Positions 50,669 through 60,119 of a stretch of 64,000 nucleotides of DNA are shown here, one piece after another. Under the pieces are notes generated by a model. It was not told the origin of the DNA, made no database searches, and saw only the letters and a list, made by a program, of their open reading frames with translations. Both the position numbers and the translations under genes were made by a program. How positions within the stretch are numbered: position 1 is the stretch's first letter; each line of letters opens with the position of its first letter. Source of the DNA: an uncultured Oscillibacter sp. (GTDB lineage: Bacteria > Bacillota > Clostridia > Oscillospirales > Oscillospiraceae); contig CAJTZK010000010.1 of the NCBI GenBank assembly GCA_910583785.1, positions 50,367 to 114,366 of the forward strand, given 5' to 3'.

Positions 50669-52345
50669 ATGGTAAAGGCGGATCTGGTTCTGAAAAACGG
50701 CAAAATCGCCACGGTTGACCAAAATTTCAACTACGTAGAGGCGGTGGCCGTCCGGGACGGCTGGATCATCGACCGCGGCACCGGCGCGGAGATGGAAGCC
50801 TACATTGGCCCGGACACCAAGGTCATCGACGCCGGAGGCAAGCTGGTGCTGCCCGGCGCCAACGACTCCCACATGCACGCGGTACATACCGGATACACCC
50901 TGTCCCCCGCGTTCCTGGATTTCTCCGGCCCCTCTTACGACTGCATGGAGAAAATCCTCTCCAAGGTCAAGGACGCCTGCGCCAAGGCGGGCCCCGGCGA
51001 GTGGGTGTTTGGCTGCGGCTTCGTGGACGGCAACATCAAGGAGCTGGCCGCCGAGGGCCGCATCATGAACCGCTATGACCTGGACCCCGTCTCCCCCGAC
51101 ACTCCCGTGGTCCTCACGGACTTCTCCCTCCACTCCATGGTCTGCAACTCCAAGGCCCTGGAAGTGGCGGGCATTGACAAGCACTATCCCGAGATTCCCG
51201 CCAGCGTGGGCATGATCGACCGGGATGAGTCGGGCGAGCCCGTGGGCCGCTTCCACGAGTGGGGCGCCCAGAACATCCTGTGCGAAAAGTGTCCCATCCT
51301 CTCCGACACGGAGCTGGAGGAGGCCATCCGCAACGTGCAGCGGGCCCTGAACAAAGAGGGCGTCACCTCCCACACCGACATCCTGGGCGAGGGCGGCGAG
51401 CACGTGTTCCGGGGCACCTGGGGCACCCGTCCCATTGAGATTTACGAGAAAATGGCGGAGCGGGGCGAGCTCACCGCCCGGGTCTCTGTAAACGTCTTCT
51501 CCGCCATCCAGGGCGCGGAGAGCTACGACGCCATCATCCGGGGCACGGACCGCATCCGGCTCCCGGAGTTCAAGGACCGCAACTGGGTGAAGGCCGACGC
51601 CGTGAAGTTCTTCGTGGACCTGGGGGGCCCCACCTGGCAGCGCAAGGGCGTCCGCCCCGAGGGTTCCTTCGTCACCGCCTGGGGCCTGGAGGAGGAGGAG
51701 CTCATCCAGGAGGTCCAGCGCACCATCATTGAGCTCCACCGCATGGGCTGGCAGGTTTGCATCCACTCCTGCGGCGGCGGGTCCATGGACGCCTGCGTGG
51801 AGGGCTTCGCCCGGGCGAACCGCCTCTACCCCGGCAAGGACCTGCGGCACTTCCTGATCCATTGCGACGACACCACCAAGGAACTGGCCGCCAAGATGGT
51901 GAAAAACGGCGTCCTGGCCGCCATCCAGCCCACCGCCGCCAACATCGTCTTCGGCTGGAACACCCCCGTCCTCACGGACAAGGAAGAGATTTTCGACTAT
52001 CAGGCCTACACGGACATGGGCGCCATCCTCACCGGAGGCTCCGACTCCACCTGCTTCTCCATGAACTGGCGGCAGGGCATGCAGTTCTGCCTGACCCGCA
52101 CCACCGCCGACGGTTACTGCGCCCGGCCCGACCTGGCCATGAACCGGGAGGACGCCGTCCGGCTCTATACCATCAACGGCGCCTATCAGGAGCACATGGA
52201 ACACGTCCGGGGCTCCATCGAGGTGAACAAGGTGGCGGACTTCCAGATTCTGGACAAGGACATCATGACCTGCCCCGCCACCGAGATCGGTTCCGCCAAC
52301 GTGGTTATGACCATCTGCAACGGCAAAGTTGTTTATGAGGCCTGA
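50669..52345 (+). CDS. Amidohydrolase-family protein (YtcJ-like)
   Basis: The 558-residue metal-dependent hydrolase has an N-terminal beta-sandwich strand pair (LVLKNGKIATVDQNFNYVEA), the HxH metal motif in GANDSHMHAVHTG, later His in CIHSCGGGSMD and LIHCDDTTKEL, and the C-terminal TGGSDSTCFSMNWRQGM segment with the catalytic Asp. The YtcJ branch contains N-acyl or imide hydrolases of unknown detail. The next gene is a second, smaller amidohydrolase after 32 bp. GAGGAGG precedes the ATG at 50669. Confidence 0.87.
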   Translation: MVKADLVLKNGKIATVDQNFNYVEAVAVRDGWIIDRGTGAEMEAYIGPDTKVIDAGGKLVLPGANDSHMHAVHTGYTLSPAFLDFSGPSYDCMEKILSKVKDACAKAGPGEWVFGCGFVDGNIKELAAEGRIMNRYDLDPVSPDTPVVLTDFSLHSMVCNSKALEVAGIDKHYPEIPASVGMIDRDESGEPVGRFHEWGAQNILCEKCPILSDTELEEAIRNVQRALNKEGVTSHTDILGEGGEHVFRGTWGTRPIEIYEKMAERGELTARVSVNVFSAIQGAESYDAIIRGTDRIRLPEFKDRNWVKADAVKFFVDLGGPTWQRKGVRPEGSFVTAWGLEEEELIQEVQRTIIELHRMGWQVCIHSCGGGSMDACVEGFARANRLYPGKDLRHFLIHCDDTTKELAAKMVKNGVLAAIQPTAANIVFGWNTPVLTDKEEIFDYQAYTDMGAILTGGSDSTCFSMNWRQGMQFCLTRTTADGYCARPDLAMNREDAVRLYTINGAYQEHMEHVRGSIEVNKVADFQILDKDIMTCPATEIGSANVVMTICNGKVVYEA

Positions 52346-52377
52346 TTGACGGCCGGGATTTGAAAGGAGTATTTCAC

Positions 52378-53328
52378 ATGGCAAGACGCATCATCGATTT
52401 CCACACCCACCTGGGCGATATCTTCCATGAGAATAAAAACATCGCGTTCAAGCGCCCTGGCTTCGTGCCTCCCCCGCCGGGCTTCACGGGTTTCGACCCC
52501 TTCAAGGACCTGGAGGAATCCGGGTACACCCGGCCCTTGATTGTGCCCGACGTAGAGGCCCAGAACAAGCTCATCGACGCGGGCCAGGTCCGCATCTGGG
52601 AGCGGGCGAACATCTTTACCACCGGGGAAATCATGGATGCCGCCGGAATTAACTACATGGTCTCCATGCCCATCATGCCCAACACCAGCTTTGAAGAGGC
52701 CCTGGCCGCCTCCAAGCTGGACCCCCGCTTCATCCCCTTCACCTGCCCTGACTTCGACCTGCCCGACGACAAGATGATGGAAAAACTCCGGGCCGATGTG
52801 GCCAAGGGCGCCAAGGGCCTGAAGCTCCACCCCATTATCCAGAACATCCCCGTCACCGACAAGCGCTGCGAGGGCCCCATTGAGCTCTTCGGCGGCCTGG
52901 GCCTGCCCATCTCCTACCACTGTGGCGTCAACGATTACTACAAGCCCGATTCCCCCTGGCTGCCCCTGACCAACGCGGAGTACGGCGACCTGCACTACAC
53001 CCTGGAGCTGCTGGACAAGTACCCCGATTATGTATGGGTTCCCGCCCACGGCGGCGGCAGCTGCGGCGGCGAGCTGGAGGCCCTGGCGGAGCTGGTGGCC
53101 AAGAAGGGCTGCAAGAACGTCTATGTGGAGTCCAGCCACCGGGGCGTGGAGGGCATGCACCTGATGCTGGAGCTCTTCGGCGAGGACCGGATCATGTTCG
53201 CCACCGACTGGCCCTTCGATACCTGCACCTGGAGCGTCAAGTACGCCGAGGACGCCTTCGCGGACAAGCCGGAGGTGGCCGACAAATTCTTCTACCAGAA
53301 CGCTGCCCGGATTTTGGGCGTCGAATAA
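52378..53328 (+). CDS. Amidohydrolase/decarboxylase-type TIM-barrel protein (ACMSD-like amidohydrolase_2)
   Basis: The 316-residue protein has the small amidohydrolase layout: N-terminal IIDFHTHLGD (HxH), GLKLHPIIQNIP, ISYHCGVNDYY, VWVPAHGGGS and FATDWPFDTC with the conserved Asp. The family covers decarboxylases of aromatic or muconic acids and hydrolases. It follows the YtcJ-like gene at 32 bp with AAAGGAG, so the two likely act in sequence on the imported compound. The reaction is not determined. Confidence 0.85.
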   Translation: MARRIIDFHTHLGDIFHENKNIAFKRPGFVPPPPGFTGFDPFKDLEESGYTRPLIVPDVEAQNKLIDAGQVRIWERANIFTTGEIMDAAGINYMVSMPIMPNTSFEEALAASKLDPRFIPFTCPDFDLPDDKMMEKLRADVAKGAKGLKLHPIIQNIPVTDKRCEGPIELFGGLGLPISYHCGVNDYYKPDSPWLPLTNAEYGDLHYTLELLDKYPDYVWVPAHGGGSCGGELEALAELVAKKGCKNVYVESSHRGVEGMHLMLELFGEDRIMFATDWPFDTCTWSVKYAEDAFADKPEVADKFFYQNAARILGVE

Positions 53329-53483
53329 CACTCTCCCGCTCCCGCAGGGGCGGAGGGCCGGAGCAGCCCCCCGCTCCGGAGGCCCGCGCCGCAAAACGCC
53401 GCGGCGCGGGCTCCCCAGGGGCGCTCCCCAGATGGGGGGCCGCCGCAAGACACACTTACGAATGACAGAGGGAGGAACCTTTC

Positions 53484-54689
53484 ATGAAAAATAAATGGGT
53501 TATGTTTTTTATCCTGCTGGTCTCCGCCATTACCGTCAGCCTCTCGCAGCTGAAGCTGTCCCCGGTGCTGGGCGACGTAGCGGCCATGCTGAACGTGGAT
53601 ATCACCAAGGCGGCCATGCTGATGAGCCTGTTCACCGTGGCCGGTATCGTCCTGTCCATCCCCGGCGCCGCCGTCATGGCCCGTACGGGCACCAAGAACA
53701 TGCTGCTGATCCTGATGGCCTGCCTGGTGGTGGGCAACGTGCTGGGCGCCATGAGCAACAGCTTCGCCGTGGTTATGCTCTCCCGCATCATTGAGGGCAT
53801 CTCCTACGCCCTGATCATCACCGTGGGTATTGACATGATCAACAAATGGTTCACCGGAGCCACGGTGGGCACGGCCACGGGCATTTTCAATACCTTCGCC
53901 GCGGCGGCCAACTTCATTGGCATGAACGCCAGCGTGGCCCTCTACCAGGGCACGGGCAACCTGAAGGTCCTCTGGTGGTCCATCGCCATCCTGTCCGCGG
54001 TCTGCTTCGTGCTGGTGTTCCTGTTCATCCAGGTGCCCAAGACCGAGTCCGCCGGAGGCGGCGGGGACAACGGGACCCTGGGCGAGGCCGTGAAGAACCC
54101 GGCCCTGCTGGTTACCTGCCTGTCCATGCTGTGCCTGGCCTTCGTGCTCTTCGCCTTCATCACCTGCAACGCCTCCCTCTTCCAGGCCTATGGCATTGAC
54201 CAGCAAGCTTCCGCCTTCTACGCCAGCCTGAACGGCCTGATCGGCATTCCCACCTGCATCATCTCCGGCATTGTCATCGGCAAATCCGGCAAGCCCTTTA
54301 CCGTGGCCATCATCGGCGCGGCCCTCTGCGCGGTTATCTGCTTCTGCATGCCCTACCTGGGCGGGTCCTCCGCGGCTTACATCCTGTACGCCCTGGCTAC
54401 GGGCATCGTCCCCGGCGGCATGATCATGACCTCCATGTTCATCTTCACGCCCCAGCTGGCCAAGCGCCCCGCCCTCATCGGCCTGAGCATGGGCCTGCTG
54501 AACACCCTGTACTACATCGGTGTGTTCTTCTCCACCCCCGTGGTGACCGCCCTGGCGGGCGACAACTCCAGCCCCGCCAACTGGACCGCGCCCTCCCTGC
54601 TCATGGCCGCCGCCTGCGTGGTGGTGCTGGTGTGCTCCGTCCTGGGGCAGAACCTGGCCAGGAAGCAGGAGGCTGAGAAAACGGCCTGA
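53484..54689 (+). CDS. MFS transporter
   Basis: The 401-residue protein has 12 predicted helices, with MFS-typical LSIPGAAVMARTGTKNMLLI between helices 2 and 3 and SRIIEGISYALIITVG in helix 4. It resembles nitrate/cyanate- and organic-acid-type MFS porters of anaerobes. It lies between the amidohydrolases and the acylating aldehyde dehydrogenase gene. GGAGG precedes the ATG. It is one of three MFS genes in this run (48412, 53484, 56206), none closely alike by eye. Confidence 0.86.
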   Translation: MKNKWVMFFILLVSAITVSLSQLKLSPVLGDVAAMLNVDITKAAMLMSLFTVAGIVLSIPGAAVMARTGTKNMLLILMACLVVGNVLGAMSNSFAVVMLSRIIEGISYALIITVGIDMINKWFTGATVGTATGIFNTFAAAANFIGMNASVALYQGTGNLKVLWWSIAILSAVCFVLVFLFIQVPKTESAGGGGDNGTLGEAVKNPALLVTCLSMLCLAFVLFAFITCNASLFQAYGIDQQASAFYASLNGLIGIPTCIISGIVIGKSGKPFTVAIIGAALCAVICFCMPYLGGSSAAYILYALATGIVPGGMIMTSMFIFTPQLAKRPALIGLSMGLLNTLYYIGVFFSTPVVTALAGDNSSPANWTAPSLLMAAACVVVLVCSVLGQNLARKQEAEKTA

Positions 54690-54749
54690 CCTGGACGGGC
54701 GCCGGACCTGGACCCTTCCGTTCAATACTTGATAAAGGAGTTCTGAAAT

Positions 54750-56138
54750 ATGGATAATCAGGCAGTCATCAACGAAATGATCGCCAAGGGGCGCAAGGCC
54801 CTGGCGGAACTGGAATCCTATACCCAGGAGCAGATCGACGAACTGTGCCGGGTCTGCTGCGAGGCATTCCGGGAGCACGCGGAGGAGCTGGCGGAGGAGG
54901 CCGTGGCCGAGACGGGCCTGGGCAATGTGCCGGACAAGATCATGAAAAACACGGGGTCGCCCGACGGTGTGTGGTACGCCATTAAAAACAAGAAATCCGT
55001 GGGCATTATTGGCTACGACGAGCGCCGCCACCTGGCCTATGTGGCCCACCCCAAGGGCATCATCTCCTGCGTCATTCCCACTACCAACCCCAATATTACG
55101 ATTCTCTTCAACGGCGTCTACGCCCTGAAGGGCCGGAACGTTATCCTCTGCGCCCCCCATCCCCGGGCCAAGAAATCTACGGTGCACACCTGCCAGATTT
55201 TTGCCGGCGCCCTGAAAAAGGCCGGCGCGCCGGACAACATCTTCCAGTGTGTGGAGGAGCCCAACATCGAGCTGACCCAGATGATGATGGCCGCCTCGGA
55301 TACCGTCCTGGGCACTGGCGGGCCCAACATGGTGAAGGCCGCCTATTCCAGCGGCAAGCCCGCCTATGGCGTGGGCCCCGGCAACTCCCAGACCATCTTC
55401 GATCCCGCCTATGACAAGCTGCCCATGGCCGTGGGCCAGACGGTCTTTGGGTGCAAGTTTGACAACGGCATCATCTGCGCCTGCAACCGCTCCTTCATTA
55501 CGCCCAAGGCCATCTCCGCCCAGGTGGTGGAGCTGATGAAGGGCGAGAAGGTCTATTACACCGACGACCCCGCCGTCCGCGACCGGGCCCGGGAGCTCCT
55601 GTTCCCCAACGGACTGGGCCCCATCAACGGCAAGCCCGTGGGCCAGGGGGTCCAGGACATCGCCAAGATGCTGGACCTGGAGATTCCCGAAGACACCTCC
55701 ATCATCGTGGTGAAGGTGGACAAGTACGGGACTGAGGAGCCCCTCTGCCGGGAGAAGATGCTGCCCCTGGCGGTCCACATTGAGTGTGAGGACCTGGAAG
55801 AAGCCCTGAAGATTGCCAAGGCCAATTTGCGGATGGAAGGCGCGGGCCACTCCTCCGTCATCCACTCCAACGACAAGGCATTCATCGAGCGGGCCGCCTG
55901 CGGTCTGCCTGTGAGCCGCCTGCTCATCAACAGCCCTGGCGTCTTTTCCGCCAACCCCGCCCTGGCCAACGGCCTGTGCCCCACCGCCACCCTGGGCTGC
56001 GGCTCCTGGGCCGGGTGCTCCGTGTCCGAGAACCTGGGCTTTGAGCAGCTGATCAACGTCTCCCGCATCGCCTACGTCTATCCCGAAAATGAGATTCCCG
56101 ACCACGACGCCGTCTGGACTGGCAGCGCCGAGTATTAA
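54750..56138 (+). CDS. CoA-acylating aldehyde dehydrogenase (sulfoacetaldehyde/acetaldehyde dehydrogenase-like)
   Basis: The 462-residue aldehyde dehydrogenase-superfamily protein has SCVIPTTNPNITILFNGVYA, VLGTGGPNMVKAAYSSGKP, the catalytic Cys in DNGIICACNRSF (about 244) and the GCGSWAGCSVSENLG end. The VSENLG and PTTNP features are those of the acylating branch (EutE/AdhE N-terminal/SauS), which turns an aldehyde plus CoA into acyl-CoA with NAD(P)+. The C-terminal GSWAGCSVSENLG is close to what I recall of sulfoacetaldehyde dehydrogenases, so an unusual aldehyde is possible. A CoA-transferase gene follows in the same run. AAAGGAG precedes the ATG. Confidence 0.87.
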   Translation: MDNQAVINEMIAKGRKALAELESYTQEQIDELCRVCCEAFREHAEELAEEAVAETGLGNVPDKIMKNTGSPDGVWYAIKNKKSVGIIGYDERRHLAYVAHPKGIISCVIPTTNPNITILFNGVYALKGRNVILCAPHPRAKKSTVHTCQIFAGALKKAGAPDNIFQCVEEPNIELTQMMMAASDTVLGTGGPNMVKAAYSSGKPAYGVGPGNSQTIFDPAYDKLPMAVGQTVFGCKFDNGIICACNRSFITPKAISAQVVELMKGEKVYYTDDPAVRDRARELLFPNGLGPINGKPVGQGVQDIAKMLDLEIPEDTSIIVVKVDKYGTEEPLCREKMLPLAVHIECEDLEEALKIAKANLRMEGAGHSSVIHSNDKAFIERAACGLPVSRLLINSPGVFSANPALANGLCPTATLGCGSWAGCSVSENLGFEQLINVSRIAYVYPENEIPDHDAVWTGSAEY

Positions 56139-56148
56139 ACAACCAGGC

Positions 56149-56179
56149 AAGAGGGGGCGGCGGCACGCCGCCCCCTCTT
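56149..56179 (+). terminator. Hairpin between the aldehyde dehydrogenase and MFS genes
   Basis: AAGAGGGGGCGGCG (56149-56162) pairs perfectly with 56166-56179 around GCA, 10 bp past the stop; only TT follows, so readthrough is likely. Confidence 0.65.
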
Positions 56180-56205
56180 TGCCAGTGACAGGAAAAGGAA
56201 AACGC

Positions 56206-57402
56206 ATGAATTTAGAACGAAACAAACAGCTCCGCTGGCTGTACCTGGCCCTGGGGGTCGGGCTGCTGCTGTGCCTGGGGCTTATCTACGCCTGGAGCGT
56301 GTTCCGGGCCCCCCTGGAGGCGGAATTCGGCTGGAGCAAGGCCCAGACCTCCGTGACGTTCTCCATCTCCATGATGATGTTCTGCCTGGGCGGGCTGGCC
56401 AGCGGCATGCTGACGGGACGGAAGGGGCCCCGGTTTACCCTGACGGCCTGCGCCCTCTTCCTGCTGGCGGGCTTTGCCATGGCCTCCCGCATTCACACGC
56501 TGCCCGGCATCTATGTGTCCTATGGCGGCTTCTGCGGCTTTGGCGTGGGCCTGGGCTACAACGCCACCATCTCCACAATCATGCGCTGGTTCCCCGACAA
56601 GCAGGGGCTGGTCTCCGGCATTACCCTCATGGGCTTTGGCTTCGGCGGCATGCTGCTGGGCACCCTGGGGGCCGGGCTCATCACCGCCCTGGGCTGGCGG
56701 ACCACCTTTTTGATCTTTGCTGCGGCCTTTGCCGCCATCATGCTGCTGGGGGCCCTGCTGCTGCGGACGGCGGAGGACGCCTTTGTGGAGGCCGTGGCAA
56801 CTGGCGGGAAGAAGCGGGAGGCCGTGGAGGAGATTCCCTGGCAGGACATGCTGCGCAGACGGAATTTCTGGATCAGCTTCCTCTGGGCCGTCCTTCTCTC
56901 CGCCGCGGGCCTTGCCATTATCAACGAATCCACGCCCTATGCCGCCGCCTTTGTGGACGGGGACCTGACCCGGGCCGCGGCCATCGCGGGGACGGTGTCC
57001 ATTGCCAACGGCGTGGGCCGGGTGCTCTCCGGGCAGCTCTTTGACGCCGCGGGCTACCGGACCACCATGCTGAGCGTCAGCGTGCTCTACGCCGCCGCCT
57101 CCGCCGCCCTGATTGCCTCCCTCCGGACCGGGAGCCTCCCGGTGCTGGTCGCGGCCTTCCTGTTGGTGGGCCTGGCCTATGGCGGCGTGCCGCCCATGAA
57201 CTCCGCCTTTGTGGCCTATTTCTTCGGCCGGAAGCACTACGCGCTGAACTTCAGCATCATCAATATGAACCTGGTTGCCGCGTCTTACCTGGGGCCGCTG
57301 TGCGGCGGCGGCTCTTACATGGGCACCTTCCTCACCATCCTGGCCTTCGCCGCCGCCGGCGCGGTTTTGACGCTGCTGGTGCGAAAGCCTTCCAACGCCT
57401 AG
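56206..57402 (+). CDS. MFS transporter, OFA (oxalate/formate antiporter-like) type
   Basis: The 398-residue protein has 12 predicted helices, with LIYAWSVFRAPLEAEFGWSK at its first helix and the loop MLTGRKGPRFTLTAC, then GVGLGYNATISTIMRWFPDK. These are typical of the oxalate/formate:H+ or antiporter-like MFS group, whose members often carry small carboxylates. The position between the acylating aldehyde dehydrogenase and a CoA-transferase fits exchange of a carboxylic acid. The ATG at 56206 follows AAAAGGAAAA; the frame extends upstream into the terminator. Confidence 0.86.
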   Translation: MNLERNKQLRWLYLALGVGLLLCLGLIYAWSVFRAPLEAEFGWSKAQTSVTFSISMMMFCLGGLASGMLTGRKGPRFTLTACALFLLAGFAMASRIHTLPGIYVSYGGFCGFGVGLGYNATISTIMRWFPDKQGLVSGITLMGFGFGGMLLGTLGAGLITALGWRTTFLIFAAAFAAIMLLGALLLRTAEDAFVEAVATGGKKREAVEEIPWQDMLRRRNFWISFLWAVLLSAAGLAIINESTPYAAAFVDGDLTRAAAIAGTVSIANGVGRVLSGQLFDAAGYRTTMLSVSVLYAAASAALIASLRTGSLPVLVAAFLLVGLAYGGVPPMNSAFVAYFFGRKHYALNFSIINMNLVAASYLGPLCGGGSYMGTFLTILAFAAAGAVLTLLVRKPSNA

Positions 57403-57420
57403 GAAAGGAGAGACCTTCCC

Positions 57421-58758
57421 ATGAACGTGCAAGAACTCTATCAAAAGAAGCTGGTATCCCCGGAGGAGGCCGTCAAGCTGGTAAAGGACGGGGACTGGGT
57501 GGACTACAGCCAGACTTGTTCCTTCCCGGAGGCCCTGGACGCCGCCCTGGCGGCCCGGAAGGGGGAACTGAAGGACATCAAGGTCCGGAACGCCATCGCC
57601 ATGAAGCCCATCCAGGTGGTGGAGCAGGACCCGGAGCACGAGACCTTCACCTATAACGCCTGGCACTGTTCCGGCCTGGACCGGAAGTATGTGGACAAGG
57701 GCTGGGCCTATTACGCCCCCATGCTCTTCCGGGACTGCGGCTCCTATTACGCCCGGGGGTACGCCCCGGTGAACGTGGCCATGATCTCCGTGGCCCCCAT
57801 GGACAAGCACGGCTATTTCAGCTACGGCCTCACCAACTGCTGCATGCAGGAGATGCTGGACGCGGCGGAGCATATCGTCCTGGAGGTCAACGAGCACATG
57901 CCCGTGATCTACGGTTCCCAGGGGGACCACATCCACATCTCCGAGGTGGACTGCGTGGTGGAGGGCCACAAGGACATCTGCCTGGCCCCCGGCGGCAGCG
58001 CCAGCGAAATTGACCGCCAGATTGCCGCCAATATCTTCCCCTTCCTCCACGACGGAATCACCCTGCAAATTGGCATCGGAGGCATGCCCAACGCCCTGGG
58101 GGGCCTCATTGCGGAGTCGGACCTGAAGGACCTGGGCATGCACACGGAGCTGATGAGCGACGGGTACTTGAAGCTCTACCAGGCCGGGAAGATCACCAAC
58201 AAGAACAAGAAGCTGAACCGGGGCAAGGGCGTGTTTTCCATCTGCTCCGGTTCCCGGGAGCTTTACGAGTTCCTGGACCATAATATGGACATCCTGTCCG
58301 CCCCCATGCGCTATGTGAACAGCCCGGAGACCATCCGCCAGCTGGACGACTTCGTCTCCATCAACGGCTGCATCGCCATGGACCTCTATGGCCAGGTCTG
58401 TTCCGAGACCTCGGGCACCCGCCACATCAGCGGCACGGGCGGCCAGCTGGACTTTGTAACCGGGGCCTACATGGCGGAGCACGGCCAGGCCTTCCTGGCC
58501 ATGAGTTCCACCTTTACCGACAAGCAGGGCGCCCTCCACTCCCGCATCCTGCCCAGGTTCTGCGAGGGGGACGTGATCACCACCCCCCGGACCCAGGCCC
58601 CCTGCATGGTGACGGAATACGGCACGGCCCTTCTGTCCGGCCTGTCCACCTGGGAGCGGGCGGAGAAGATCATTGCCATCGCCCACCCGGATTTCCGGGA
58701 GGAACTGATTGCCGCGGCGGAAATGCAAAAGATCTGGCGCAGGTCCAACCGCCGCTGA
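57421..58758 (+). CDS. Acetyl-CoA hydrolase/transferase family CoA-transferase (butyryl-CoA:acetate/4-hydroxybutyrate type)
   Basis: The 445-residue class I CoA-transferase has NVAMISVAPMDKHGYFSYG, ITLQIGIGGMPNALGG, the probable active-site Glu in GQVCSETSGTRHISGTGG (about 324), and the C-terminal VTEYGTALLSG and IAIAHPDFREEL. It resembles butyryl-CoA:acetate and 4-hydroxybutyrate CoA-transferases, which end fermentation pathways by moving CoA to acetate. It is last in the rightward set, after the acylating aldehyde dehydrogenase, so it probably converts that acyl-CoA to the free acid. GGAAAGGAG precedes the ATG. A strong terminator follows. Confidence 0.88.
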   Translation: MNVQELYQKKLVSPEEAVKLVKDGDWVDYSQTCSFPEALDAALAARKGELKDIKVRNAIAMKPIQVVEQDPEHETFTYNAWHCSGLDRKYVDKGWAYYAPMLFRDCGSYYARGYAPVNVAMISVAPMDKHGYFSYGLTNCCMQEMLDAAEHIVLEVNEHMPVIYGSQGDHIHISEVDCVVEGHKDICLAPGGSASEIDRQIAANIFPFLHDGITLQIGIGGMPNALGGLIAESDLKDLGMHTELMSDGYLKLYQAGKITNKNKKLNRGKGVFSICSGSRELYEFLDHNMDILSAPMRYVNSPETIRQLDDFVSINGCIAMDLYGQVCSETSGTRHISGTGGQLDFVTGAYMAEHGQAFLAMSSTFTDKQGALHSRILPRFCEGDVITTPRTQAPCMVTEYGTALLSGLSTWERAEKIIAIAHPDFREELIAAAEMQKIWRRSNRR

Positions 58759-58816
58759 CCGTTCTGTTCCGGCAAAGCGGCCTTTCCGGAATCCGGTATG
58801 ATGGTTTTATGAAATG

Positions 58817-58859
58817 GGAACAGCGGCCCCGCACTGGCAAAGTGCGGGGCCGCTGTTCC
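58817..58859 (+). terminator. Terminator after the CoA-transferase gene
   Basis: An 18-bp perfect stem (58817-58834 and 58842-58859) with a 7-base loop, 58 bp past the stop. It closes the rightward gene run; no long T run. Confidence 0.8.
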
Positions 58860-59349
58860 TGCGCTTCCCGAAGCCCTAAAAACCCTTAAAGCCGGGGCGC
58901 GCCGCTGGAACGGAGCGGCCAGGCCGTGGTTGGCTCCCCAGCCCGCCTCCCCGGAACCGGAGGGGGCCCCGGGGAGGTTCCGCGGGCGCCAGAGGGGAAG
59001 AGGCGCCGCGCACCCTGTCCATCCGGCAAATCCGGCTGGCGCGGCCCATAAGGGCGGGATTCATCTTGAAAACGGCGGCAGAATTCAGTATGCTAAGAGG
59101 AAGCCCTGCTGGAGAAATAGCAAAACGCCGTCTTGGGACGGCTATTCCACCGGGATGGCGCTGGTTTGGCGGAATATCCGCGCGGATTTCCGGGTTAAGC
59201 CGCCTTGCCTGGCAAAAAGCCCGCCCCAGGCCAGCGGCCCGCGATATTTAAACAAGGCCTGTATGGGCGGACCCATCGGTTCCGGGACAGGATTTCCGGT
59301 GGCGGGCCGAATGCAGCCATAGCTGAAAACACCAAAGGAGGCCAGTTCT
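58860..59349. other. Noncoding region before the two-component/ABC operon
   Basis: No credible gene on either strand. The GC-rich left half has several short inverted repeats. The only promoter-like pair is at 59066-59094, leaving a leader of about 250 nt before the response regulator. Confidence 0.5.
59066..59094 (+). promoter_or_regulatory. Candidate sigmaA promoter of the two-component/ABC operon
   Basis: TTGAAA (59066-59071) and TATGCT (59089-59094) are 17 bp apart, 255 bp upstream of the response regulator. Confidence 0.5.
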
Positions 59350-60024
59350 ATGCCCCGCATCTTGATTGTTGAAGACGATACCGATATTAACAACTCCACC
59401 GCCGGGTATCTGCGCCGGAAGGGCTGCGAGTGTATCCAAGCCTTCTCCGGCACCGAGGGCCGCCTGCTTTGGCAGACGGGAGGCGCGGACCTGCTGCTGG
59501 TGGACCTGATGCTCCCGGGATTGTCCGGGGGCGAACTGCTTGCGGAAATACGCCAGTCCAGCCAGACGCCCCTGATTGTGCTGTCGGCGAAAACCGGGCT
59601 GTCCGACAAGGTGGAGCTGCTGGGCCTGGGGGCGGACGACTACTTGACCAAGCCCTATCAGCTGGAGGAGTTGTGGGCCAGAATCCTGGTCCAGCTTCGC
59701 CATGCCAGCGCCGCGCCCCTGGGAGCGTCCCTGCGTTACCGGGACTGGGTGCTGAACCTGGAGGAGATGACCCTGTCCGCCGCTGGCCAGCCCGTCAATC
59801 TCACCGCCCACGAGTTCAAGATCGTGGAGCTGCTGGCGGGGCGGCCCAAACGGGTTTTTACCAAGCAGCAGATTTACGAGGCCGTCTGGCGGGAGGAATG
59901 CGCCGTGGAGGACAAGACCATTGCGGTCCACATCAGCAACATCCGCGCCAAGCTCCGGCCCAGCGGCACGGACGGCTATATCCAGACCGTGTGGGGGATC
60001 GGGTTTAAGCTGGCCGAGGGGTGA
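59350..60024 (+). CDS. OmpR-type response regulator
   Basis: The 224-residue protein has a receiver domain (1-115: acidic pair VEDD, phosphoacceptor Asp52 in LLVDLMLPG, Lys in LTKPY) and a C-terminal winged helix (about 130-222, LTAHEFKIVELLAG and ISNIRAKLRP). It pairs with the histidine kinase encoded at the end of this operon and probably controls the ABC transporter genes between them. AAAGGAGG precedes the ATG. Confidence 0.92.
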   Translation: MPRILIVEDDTDINNSTAGYLRRKGCECIQAFSGTEGRLLWQTGGADLLLVDLMLPGLSGGELLAEIRQSSQTPLIVLSAKTGLSDKVELLGLGADDYLTKPYQLEELWARILVQLRHASAAPLGASLRYRDWVLNLEEMTLSAAGQPVNLTAHEFKIVELLAGRPKRVFTKQQIYEAVWREECAVEDKTIAVHISNIRAKLRPSGTDGYIQTVWGIGFKLAEG

Positions 60025-60119
60025 CAACGCAAAACTTTATACTTTCTTTACGGTTCCTTTGCGATGTTTGGGCACTTGCCTGTCAGACTGGGCCTGCAAA
60101 CAAAAAAGGAGGGATTCCT

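Noticed and set aside
53292..56225. Very long open frame on the minus strand (977 codons) opposite the MFS and aldehyde dehydrogenase genes
   Set aside because: It is His/Gly/Ala/Gln-rich with no domain. It mirrors the third-position GC bias of the real plus-strand genes.
56212..58728. Long minus-strand open frame opposite the OFA-type MFS and CoA-transferase genes
   Set aside because: Low-complexity translation without recognisable motifs. The plus strand carries two well-supported genes with ribosome sites.
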